64,000 nt of DNA from an uncultured Aquimarina sp. (GTDB lineage: Bacteria > Bacteroidota > Bacteroidia > Flavobacteriales > Flavobacteriaceae). Below the pieces are notes generated by a model that worked only from the letters and a program-made list of their open reading frames with translations, was not told where the DNA came from and searched no databases. Made by a program: the position numbers and the translations under genes. The stretch is from the NCBI RefSeq assembly GCF_947492965.1, contig NZ_CANLOZ010000003.1:558001-622000 (forward strand), written 5' to 3'. This document shows, one piece after another, positions 27,610-35,044 of this stretch. The first letter of the stretch is position 1; every line of letters starts with the position of its first letter.

Positions 27610-30108
27610 ATGAAAATACTACAAAGCTATATCAATGGAACGTGGGCAGAAGGAGATGGTGATGGTATCATTATGCATGATGCCGTAACCGGAGAAGTAA
27701 TTGGTCGTTCTACAACTGATGGATTAGATATTCCATCGGTATTACAATACGGCAGAACCAAAGGAGGTGAGGTATTAAGAAAAATGACCTTTCAGGAGAG
27801 AGGAAATATGCTTAAAAAATTAGCATTGTTCTTAACTAAGAGAAAAGAACAGTTTTACGAGATAAGTTATCGTACCGGAGCAACTCGTATTGATAGTTGG
27901 ATAGATATAGAAGGAGGATTCGGAAACTTATTTGCCAATGCATCTCTTAGAAAGTTGTTTCCTAATCAATCGTATCATGTAGAAGGAGATCCAATAGATT
28001 TATCCAGAGGCGGAAGATTTATGGCGCACCATATTTTGGTGCCAAAACGTGGAGTAGCAGTGCATATTAACGCATTTAACTTTCCTATTTGGGGGATGTT
28101 AGAAAAATGTGCAGTCAATTGGATGGCTGGTATGCCATCGGTAGTATTACCTGCTCCTCAGACAGCTTATTTGACTGAAGCACTAGTACGTGTGATAATC
28201 GATTCTGGAATTCTGCCAGAAGGCTCTTTACAACTACTTAGTGGGATGACCAAAAATATTTTGGACACAGTAGAATCTCAGGATGTAGTGACTTTTACAG
28301 GATCTGCACATACAGGTAAATTGTTAAAAGCACATCCTAGATTAATTGAGGAATCAGTTCCTTTTACAATGGAAGCAGATTCTTTGAATGCTTCAGTTTT
28401 AGGAAAAGATGCAGTGCCAGGAACTCCTGAGTTTAATCTTTTTATAAAAGAAGTTAGGAAAGAAATGACCGTTAAAACAGGTCAGAAATGTACCGCAATC
28501 AGAAGAATTATTGTTCCATCTAATTTAGTAGAAGATGTTCAAATTGCATTAGGACAACAATTAGATAAGGTTACTATCGGTGATCCAAGGTTGAAAGAAG
28601 TAAGAATGGGAGCTTTGGCGAGCAAACAACAAGTAGAAAGTTTCCGTAATAATGTATCCGAAATAGCAAAAACTGCACAAATGGTATATGGTAGTTTAGA
28701 TACCATAGAAACGGTTGGTGCAGATGCAGAAAAAGGAGCTTTTGTAAGCCCAATCTTGATGAGACAAGATGATCCCTTCAAAAATACAGAAGCACATATC
28801 ATAGAAGCATTTGGACCAGTTTCGACCATCATGCCATATGATACATTGGATGATGCCATCACTCTTGCGCATATGGGTAAAGGATCTTTGGTATCTTCTA
28901 TTTTTACCTATGATGATCAAATAGCTAAAGAGTTTGTAGTTGGAGCAGCTTCACATCACGGACGTATTTTAGTTGGAAATCGTGAAAACGCTAAGCAAAG
29001 TACTGGTCATGGTTCTCCATTGCCAATGTTAACCCATGGTGGTCCGGGTCGAGCTGGTGGTGGTGAAGAGATGGGTGGCATGAGAGGAATTAAACATTAT
29101 ATGCAACGATGTGCCGTACAAGGTACTCCAACAACTCTCACTGAAGTAACCGGGATTTACCAGGCCAATTCAAAATACAAAGAAACAGATAAGCATCCAT
29201 TTGCATATCACTGGGAAGATATCGAACCAGGAATGTCTTTAAAAACACATAAAAGGACAGTTACGGATACTGATATCATAAACTTCGCTAATCTTACTTG
29301 GGATCACTTTTATGCTCATACAGATATCACATCGCTAGAAGGAAGTATTTTCGAAAAAAGAACAGCACACGGATATTTTATATTAGCAGCGGCGGCAGGT
29401 CTTTTTGTATATCCTAATAAAGGTCCAGTAGCGGCAAATTATGGTTTAGAGGAATGTAGGTTCCTGAGACCCATCTACCATAATGATACGGTATATGTAA
29501 GGCTTACTTGTAAGCAAAAGATTGATCGTGATCATAGAGGAAAAGAGTTACCGAGTGGAATTGTAAAGTGGTTCGTAGAGGTATTTGATCAAGAAGATGA
29601 ATTAGCCGCAATAGCTACAATTTTAACGATGGTACAAAAAAAATCACCATTTGTACAAGTGAATCGTTCAAATATTGAAAGATATTTAGCAAAGCTTACT
29701 GATGATATGAAACCGAAGTGGGGCATCATGACACCACAACATATGATAGAACATCTAGAATATACGGTACGCATTGGAGCTGGTGAAATTCAGGATTTTG
29801 AGATCGCCACTCCAGAGGAGTATTTAGAAAAAGTACAAGAGATGGTTTATAATCATAAACCCATGCCAAGAGAACATCAACATCCTTTGATGAAAAAAGG
29901 AGACCTAGAAGTTTTAAAACATGAAAACCTTGCTACTGCTAAAACCAAATTGTTAGAAGCATTGGATAACCTGGAGATATTTTTTAAAGAAAATCCAGAA
30001 GCAGTGACCAAAAATGCAGTTTTTGGAGAGATGAATAAGTTTGAGTGGGATCTATTGAATGTGAAGCATATGAATCATCATTTTGAGCAGTTCAATCTAT
30101 TGGATTGA
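27610..30108 (+). CDS. paaZ: Bifunctional PaaZ (oxepin-CoA hydrolase/aldehyde dehydrogenase) with C-terminal DUF1569-like domain
   Basis: The frame opens at a TTG at 27550, but ATG 27610 (MKILQSYINGTWAEG) is the family start; 832 aa, longer than E. coli PaaZ (~680). Residues 1-515 are the aldehyde dehydrogenase with catalytic Cys in TGQKCTAI (~293) and Glu in MEADSLNAS (~258). Residues ~530-680 are the MaoC-type hydratase (NLTWDHFYAHTD...TAHGYFILAAAAG). The last ~140 residues (KWGIMTPQHMIEHLEYTVRIGAGE ... ) look like a DinB/DUF1569 helical domain, absent from the proteobacterial protein. It hydrolyses oxepin-CoA and oxidises the aldehyde. The extra domain's job is unknown. Confidence 0.9.
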   Translation: MKILQSYINGTWAEGDGDGIIMHDAVTGEVIGRSTTDGLDIPSVLQYGRTKGGEVLRKMTFQERGNMLKKLALFLTKRKEQFYEISYRTGATRIDSWIDIEGGFGNLFANASLRKLFPNQSYHVEGDPIDLSRGGRFMAHHILVPKRGVAVHINAFNFPIWGMLEKCAVNWMAGMPSVVLPAPQTAYLTEALVRVIIDSGILPEGSLQLLSGMTKNILDTVESQDVVTFTGSAHTGKLLKAHPRLIEESVPFTMEADSLNASVLGKDAVPGTPEFNLFIKEVRKEMTVKTGQKCTAIRRIIVPSNLVEDVQIALGQQLDKVTIGDPRLKEVRMGALASKQQVESFRNNVSEIAKTAQMVYGSLDTIETVGADAEKGAFVSPILMRQDDPFKNTEAHIIEAFGPVSTIMPYDTLDDAITLAHMGKGSLVSSIFTYDDQIAKEFVVGAASHHGRILVGNRENAKQSTGHGSPLPMLTHGGPGRAGGGEEMGGMRGIKHYMQRCAVQGTPTTLTEVTGIYQANSKYKETDKHPFAYHWEDIEPGMSLKTHKRTVTDTDIINFANLTWDHFYAHTDITSLEGSIFEKRTAHGYFILAAAAGLFVYPNKGPVAANYGLEECRFLRPIYHNDTVYVRLTCKQKIDRDHRGKELPSGIVKWFVEVFDQEDELAAIATILTMVQKKSPFVQVNRSNIERYLAKLTDDMKPKWGIMTPQHMIEHLEYTVRIGAGEIQDFEIATPEEYLEKVQEMVYNHKPMPREHQHPLMKKGDLEVLKHENLATAKTKLLEALDNLEIFFKENPEAVTKNAVFGEMNKFEWDLLNVKHMNHHFEQFNLLD

Positions 30109-30135
30109 ATAAATATTTAGAAACCGAAAATAAGA

Positions 30136-30153
30136 TTCCCGCCTACGCGGGAA
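30136..30153 (+). repeat. REP-like hairpin before the second hydratase gene
   Basis: TTCCCGC-ctac-GCGGGAA, ending six bases before the ATG at 30160. GC-rich palindrome of the same kind as at 21405. Confidence 0.55.
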
Positions 30154-30159
30154 GAAACT

Positions 30160-30912
30160 ATGACAGCACCTTACGTACATATAGATATAGAAAATGGGAT
30201 AGGAACAATAGAGTTCTTTCATCCAGCGCATAATTCATTACCAGGAGATATTCTGGCTAAACTAGCACAAACAATTACTGAAGCTGGTGAGAATGACCAG
30301 ATAAAAGTAATTATTTTAAAGAGTGGAGGTAACAGGACCTTTTGTGCTGGAGCTAGTTTTAAAGAGTTGATCAATATCAATGATGCAGAGACAGGTAAAA
30401 TCTTTTTCTCTGGTTTTGCCAATGTCATAAACGCTATGCGTAAATGTCCAAAATTCATTATTGGTCGTATACAAGGTAAAACAGTTGGAGGAGGTGTAGG
30501 ACTTGCGTCTGCTACAGATTATTGTATGGCTAGTAAATTCGCCTCGATTAAATTAAGTGAACTAAATGTTGGGATTGGACCTTTTGTAGTAGGTCCTGCG
30601 GTAGAGAGGAAAATTGGATTGTCTGCTATGTCACAAATAGCTATTGACGCGAATTCTTTTTATGAAGCAGAATGGGCTCGTGATAAAGGTTTGTTTACCA
30701 AAGTTTTTGAAGATACGGAGGCCTTGGATGCAGAGGTAAAAGCATTTGCAGCGCATCTATGCACTTACAATCCTGAAGCCATGTCAGAAATGAAAAAAGC
30801 ATTTTGGACAGGTACAGAACAATGGGATACTTTACTGGCAGAAAGAGCAGTGATAAGCGGTAGATTAGTACTAAGTGATTTTACAAAAGAAACATTAAAA
30901 AGATTCAAATAA
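30160..30912 (+). CDS. Enoyl-CoA hydratase/isomerase family protein (PaaF-like)
   Basis: 250 residues, crotonase fold but divergent from PaaG: IDIENGIGTIEFFHPAHNSLPG, GNRTFCAGASFKEL, and IQGKTVGGGVGLASATDY with the oxyanion-hole Gly residues. The general Glu positions of classical hydratases are partly replaced (SELNVGIGPFVVGPAVERKIG keeps one Glu). Given the pathway, it most likely hydrates 2,3-dehydroadipyl-CoA, the PaaF step, which is otherwise missing here. Assignment is by elimination. Confidence 0.65.
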   Translation: MTAPYVHIDIENGIGTIEFFHPAHNSLPGDILAKLAQTITEAGENDQIKVIILKSGGNRTFCAGASFKELININDAETGKIFFSGFANVINAMRKCPKFIIGRIQGKTVGGGVGLASATDYCMASKFASIKLSELNVGIGPFVVGPAVERKIGLSAMSQIAIDANSFYEAEWARDKGLFTKVFEDTEALDAEVKAFAAHLCTYNPEAMSEMKKAFWTGTEQWDTLLAERAVISGRLVLSDFTKETLKRFK

Positions 30913-30922
30913 AAACCTGGTT

Positions 30923-30994
30923 GTTACACTGAGCTTGTCGAAGTGTAACAATTAGTGAATAGGAAAAGAGTCTTCGACGGGCTCAGACTGACAA
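30923..30994. repeat. Dispersed repeat with paired hairpin arms between hydratase and paaY
   Basis: GTTACACT (30923-30930) and AGTGTAAC (30942-30949) surround GAGCTTGTCGA. A second half, CTTCGACGGGCTCAGACTGA, follows at about 30972-30992 and is partly complementary to it. This is a repeat style common between genes in Bacteroidota. Confidence 0.6.
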
Positions 30995-31002
30995 AAATAA
31001 AT

Positions 31003-31602
31003 ATGATTTATAGCTTCAAAGGATATATACCCGTAGTACACGAAAGCAGCTTTGTACATCCACTAGCAGCAGTAACCGGTAATGTGATTATTGGTGAAAA
31101 CTGTTATATCGGTCCTGGAGCTGCTATTAGAGGAGATTGGGGAGAGATCGTTTTAGAAGATGGAGTAAATGTACAAGAAAATTGTACCGTACATATGTTT
31201 CCGGGTAAATCCATTGTGCTTAAGGAAAGTGCACATGTAGGTCATGGAGCGGTAATTCATGGAGCTAATTTAGGACGTAATTGCCTTATAGGTATGAATA
31301 CAGTAATTATGGATGATGCAGAAATTGGAGATGAGTGTATCGTCGGAGCGATGTCGTTTGTAAAAGCAAAAACAATTGTTCCCAAAAGAAGTCTTATTGT
31401 TGGTAATCCGGCAAAAGTTATTAAAGAGGTTACTGATGAAATGATTCATTGGAAAACCAAAGGAACCCAATTATATCAGCAGTTACCGACAGATTGTTTT
31501 GAGTCATTACAAGAAGTAGAGCCCTTAAGAAAAATTCCTAAGGATAGACCAACTCAAGAAGCTTTTTATAAAACACTAGAAGAATTTAAAGAAAAAAGAT
31601 GA
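31003..31602 (+). CDS. paaY: PaaY, gamma-carbonic-anhydrase-like hexapeptide-repeat protein
   Basis: The frame opens at 30955 inside a repeat; ATG 31003 (MIYSFKGYIPVVHESSFVHP) is the family start, giving 199 aa. Left-handed beta-helix hexapeptides (VIIGENCYIGPGAAIRGDWG and following), with His in VHMFPG, HVGHGAVIHGA as probable metal ligands. PaaY is reported as a thioesterase that removes toxic pathway by-products. It overlaps the DUF3050 start by 4 bp. Confidence 0.88.
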   Translation: MIYSFKGYIPVVHESSFVHPLAAVTGNVIIGENCYIGPGAAIRGDWGEIVLEDGVNVQENCTVHMFPGKSIVLKESAHVGHGAVIHGANLGRNCLIGMNTVIMDDAEIGDECIVGAMSFVKAKTIVPKRSLIVGNPAKVIKEVTDEMIHWKTKGTQLYQQLPTDCFESLQEVEPLRKIPKDRPTQEAFYKTLEEFKEKR

Positions 31603-32372
31603 ATATAGATCAACTGATACAAGAATTAGAACCATTGCGATTACAGCTTGCAAAACATCCTTTGTATAATCAAATGAAGGAAGTACAGGATGTAAGAGTT
31701 TTTATGGAAAGTCATGTTTTTGCAGTTTGGGATTTTATGTCATTATTAAAAAGCTTGCAAATACATTTAACAACTGTATCACTACCTTGGATACCCTCTA
31801 GTAATCCAAAAGTGAGAAGATTTATTAATGAAATTGTATTAGGAGAAGAAAGTGATATTGATCGATCGGGTAAATCAGTTAGCCATTTTGAAATGTATCT
31901 GGATGCAATGGAAGAAGTGGGAGCAAATACTGATCAGGTAAGTGCTTTGGTTAAGAATATCGCTGCAGGAGAAAATGTCCAAAATGCAATAGATAGCTTA
32001 CCTATTTCTGAACAAGTAAAAATGTTTATGAAGTTTACATTCGAGGTTATCGCAACTGGTAAACCTCATATTATAGCTGCTGTATTTACATTTGGAAGAG
32101 AAGACCTGATTCCTGATATGTTTATCGAAATAGTAAAAGGAATTCAAGATAATTCGGATGTTACTCTGGAAAAATTAGTGTACTATTTAGAAAGACATAT
32201 AGAATTAGATGGTGAGGAACATGGACCACTTAGTTTAGAAATGATAGCGTCTCTTTGCGAAACTAAAGAGCATTGGGAAGAGGCATTGTTATATAGTAAA
32301 ATGGCTCTAGCCAACCGAATAGCACTATGGGATAATATCTCGGAAGTGTTACAAAATAGTACAGTAACATAA
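31599..32372 (+). CDS. DUF3050 (haem-oxygenase-like fold) protein
   Basis: 257 residues, helical, with HPLYNQM, VFMESHVFAVWDFMSLLK and HFEMYLDAMEEVG. These His/Glu placements resemble the haem-oxygenase-like di-iron family, where DUF3050 proteins are placed. The ATGA overlap with paaY shows co-translation. Its substrate is unknown. In this cluster an iron-dependent oxidative role on an aromatic or thioester by-product would be reasonable, but is inference. Confidence 0.75.
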   Translation: MNIDQLIQELEPLRLQLAKHPLYNQMKEVQDVRVFMESHVFAVWDFMSLLKSLQIHLTTVSLPWIPSSNPKVRRFINEIVLGEESDIDRSGKSVSHFEMYLDAMEEVGANTDQVSALVKNIAAGENVQNAIDSLPISEQVKMFMKFTFEVIATGKPHIIAAVFTFGREDLIPDMFIEIVKGIQDNSDVTLEKLVYYLERHIELDGEEHGPLSLEMIASLCETKEHWEEALLYSKMALANRIALWDNISEVLQNSTVT

Positions 32373-32395
32373 GAAATTTTAATTTTAGATTTAAA

Positions 32396-32411
32396 ACTAA
32401 CAAACATTAGT
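32396..32411. promoter_or_regulatory. Degenerate copy of the paa TetR operator before E2 gene
   Basis: ACTAACAAACATTAGT matches 13 of 16 positions of the perfect palindrome core at 18927-18942 and ends 7 bp before the E2 ATG at 32419. It suggests the TetR regulator also touches the branched-chain keto-acid dehydrogenase genes. Confidence 0.5.
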
Positions 32412-32418
32412 TAACCAA

Positions 32419-33741
32419 ATGTCGACTATAGAATTAAAAATGCCCAAAATGGGTGAAAGTATTTCCGAAGCAACCATTTTAAATTGGTTAAAAAAGGTTG
32501 GGGATCCTGTGGAAGAAGATGAAACTATTCTAGAAGTAGCTACAGATAAAGTAGATTCTGAAGTACCTGCTCCATGTAATGGCGTTATTTCTAAAATCCT
32601 TTTTGAACCGAATGAAGTAGTAACAATAGGAAGCGTTATAGCCATTATAGATGTAGATGGTGAAGTAGCACAAAAAGAAACCAAAAAAGAAGAAACATCT
32701 ATAGAAAGAGTTCAAGAAAAGGAATCAAGTTCAGCTTCTCTCCCTTTGGGAGAGATGTCCACTTCAAGTGGACAGAGAGGGCAATTTAAAGCAATAGGTT
32801 CTTCTGAGAATGATGGTTTCCTTTCGCCTTTAGTCATTAGTATAGCTAAAAAGGAGAATTTAAGCATAGAAGAAGTTCAAAATATAGCTGGAACAGGAGA
32901 AGGAGGACGTATCCGTAAGAGTGATATTATTGGGTATTTGAAAAACAGAAAATATCCATTGCCTAGTAGACCTCAACAACCTCAGGTTTCAAAATCAACC
33001 TATAAAGCACCGCCAATTTCTTTTGTTGAAGGAAAGGATCGAATTGTTGAGATGGATCGTATGCGTAAGATGATCGCTGATCATATGGTATACTCAAAAC
33101 ATACCTCTCCTCACGTAACCAGTTATATAGAAGTTGATGTGACCAACTTGGTTGAATGGAGAAATAATCATAAAGTAAAGTTTCAGGAAAAGTATGGAGA
33201 GAAACTAACCTTTACACCAATTTTTGTTGAAGCAGTTGCAAAAGCTATTCAAGAATATCCTATGATCAATGTTTCTGTTGATGAAAACAAAATCGTTGTG
33301 CATAAAGATATTAATATAGGAATGGCAACAGCACTGCCTAGTGGTAATTTGATTGTGCCTGTGGTAAAACAAGCGGATGAAAAAAATCTATTAGGATTGG
33401 CAAAACAAGTAAATCACCTTGCCAATAATGCAAGAACTAATAGTTTGAAACCAGAAGAGATTCAAGGTAGTACATTCACTATTTCTAATGTAGGAACATT
33501 CGGTAGTTTAATGGGTACACCTATTATTAATCAACCGGAAGTTGCGATTCTGGCTTTAGGAATTATCAAAAAACGTCCAGAAGTTATTACTACAAATAAA
33601 GGAGATGAAATTGCCATAAGAAGTATGATGTATTTATCCTTATCATTTGATCATAGGGTAGTAGACGGTTTCTTGGGAGGATCCTTCTTAAGAAAAGTAG
33701 GAGATGAGTTAGAAGCTTTTGATATAAATAGAGAAATATAA
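32419..33741 (+). CDS. Branched-chain alpha-keto acid dehydrogenase E2 (dihydrolipoamide acyltransferase)
   Basis: 440 residues: lipoyl domain (1-80) with the lipoylated Lys in TDKVDSEV (about residue 43), a linker, the E3-binding domain (FLSPLVISIAKKENLSIEEV...GTGEGGRIRKSDI, ~137-175), and the acyltransferase domain with SFDHRVVDGFLGG near the C-terminus. The first linker (residues ~105-120) is coded by two perfect palindromes, see the repeat entry. It forms the core of the complex that turns branched keto acids into acyl-CoAs. The E1 gene is 1.3 kb downstream with ilvE between; no E3 gene lies nearby. Confidence 0.9.
   Translation: MSTIELKMPKMGESISEATILNWLKKVGDPVEEDETILEVATDKVDSEVPAPCNGVISKILFEPNEVVTIGSVIAIIDVDGEVAQKETKKEETSIERVQEKESSSASLPLGEMSTSSGQRGQFKAIGSSENDGFLSPLVISIAKKENLSIEEVQNIAGTGEGGRIRKSDIIGYLKNRKYPLPSRPQQPQVSKSTYKAPPISFVEGKDRIVEMDRMRKMIADHMVYSKHTSPHVTSYIEVDVTNLVEWRNNHKVKFQEKYGEKLTFTPIFVEAVAKAIQEYPMINVSVDENKIVVHKDINIGMATALPSGNLIVPVVKQADEKNLLGLAKQVNHLANNARTNSLKPEEIQGSTFTISNVGTFGSLMGTPIINQPEVAILALGIIKKRPEVITTNKGDEIAIRSMMYLSLSFDHRVVDGFLGGSFLRKVGDELEAFDINREI
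32738..32773 (+). repeat. Twin palindromes inside E2 coding sequence (linker)
   Basis: CTCTCCC-ttt-GGGAGAG (32738-32754) and GTCCACTT-c-AAGTGGAC (32757-32773) lie back to back in frame and encode LPLGEMSTSSGQ. This looks like a REP-type element that has entered the coding region at a flexible linker. Confidence 0.65.
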
Positions 33742-33781
33742 TATACGCAAGGGATAGCAACGGCATCCTTTTTTTGCGTCA

Positions 33782-33817
33782 GTTCGAGTATCCTTCTTAT
33801 GAAGGATGTATCGAGAA
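33782..33817. repeat. Dispersed inverted repeat between E2 and ilvE
   Basis: GTTCGA at the left and TCGAGAAC at the right flank ATCCTTC-ttat-GAAGGAT. Typical REP-like unit in the 143-bp gap. Confidence 0.55.
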
Positions 33818-33884
33818 CAAGTAAAAAAGATATAGTGAATAGCCCGACCCGACTGAAGAAGGGATGCGCCAAAAAAATATAATT

Positions 33885-34958
33885 ATGGAACAACAAATCA
33901 AAATTACAAGAACTTCAGATTCAAGATTAAAAGACGTAGATTTTGATAATATTCCTTTAGGAACAGTTTTTACGGATCATATGTTTATATGTGAATATGA
34001 AAATGGAAGCTGGAACAATCCAAGAATAGAACCTTTAAAATTAATTCCTACGCATCCGGCAGCCATGGCATTGCATTATGGGCAAGCTATTTTTGAAGGA
34101 ATGAAAGCGACTGTAGGAAATGATAATACTCCATTACTATTTAGACCCGAAGAAAATGCAAAGCGTTTTAATCATAGTGCAAGAAGAATGGGAATGCCAA
34201 CCGTTCCAGAATCACTATTTGTGGAAGCAGTTGCAAAAATTGTAGGAGTGGAACACTCTTGGATTCCGCCAATGGAAGGTAGCGCACTATATCTAAGACC
34301 ATTTATGTATGCAGATGAGCCTTTTATCGGGATGCGTGCAGCCACAAGTTATAAGTTTATTGTGATTTGTTCTCCAGCGGGACCATTTTTTACCAAAAAG
34401 ATTAGGTTATATGCCGAAACAGAATATATCAGAGCTGCCGATGGAGGCACAGGAGAGGCAAAAGCTGCGGGTAATTATGCAGCAGCTATTCTGCCTACTG
34501 AGAAAGCAAAAGCAAAAGGATACGATCAGGTGTTATGGCTAGATGCCAATGAACATAAATATGTACAAGAGGTAGGAACCATGAATATCTTCTTTAAAGT
34601 AGAAGGTAAGTTTATTACTCCTAGTACAGATGGATCTATTCTGAAAGGAATTACCAGAGATAGTGTGATTACTTTGTTGAAAGATAAAGGTTTTGAAGTT
34701 ACAGAAAGGCCAATCACAATCGACGAGGTTATTGAGTTTTCAAAACAAGGAAAATTAGAAGAAGCTTTTGGTACAGGTACCGCAGTTGCTATCGCTATGG
34801 TAGAGGCGATAGGGTATAATGATGAAGTAATTACATTACCATCAGAAAATCCGGTGAGTCAGGATATGAAAAAGACCATGGATGAGATCAAGACCCAAAA
34901 ACAAGCAGATAATCATGGTTGGATTATTCCTGTACAAGTAGAAGAGGAGGTAAGTTAA
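33885..34958 (+). CDS. ilvE: Branched-chain amino acid aminotransferase
   Basis: ATG 33885 (MEQQIKITRTSDSRLKDVDF) is chosen over an upstream in-frame start at 33864; 357 aa. Fold-type IV PLP enzyme: the PLP Lys is in EAKAAGNYAAAI (about residue 195), with LDANEHKYVQEVGTMNIFF and GITRDSVITLL as cofactor-phosphate and substrate regions. It moves the amino group between Val/Leu/Ile and 2-oxoglutarate, feeding keto acids to the dehydrogenase encoded on both sides. Confidence 0.92.
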   Translation: MEQQIKITRTSDSRLKDVDFDNIPLGTVFTDHMFICEYENGSWNNPRIEPLKLIPTHPAAMALHYGQAIFEGMKATVGNDNTPLLFRPEENAKRFNHSARRMGMPTVPESLFVEAVAKIVGVEHSWIPPMEGSALYLRPFMYADEPFIGMRAATSYKFIVICSPAGPFFTKKIRLYAETEYIRAADGGTGEAKAAGNYAAAILPTEKAKAKGYDQVLWLDANEHKYVQEVGTMNIFFKVEGKFITPSTDGSILKGITRDSVITLLKDKGFEVTERPITIDEVIEFSKQGKLEEAFGTGTAVAIAMVEAIGYNDEVITLPSENPVSQDMKKTMDEIKTQKQADNHGWIIPVQVEEEVS

Positions 34959-35044
34959 TTTACGAATTATGATTTAAGATTTACGACGGAAAGGCATAAA
35001 AAGTAATCGTATCTCGTAAATCCTACATCAAAAATCTAGAGGAT

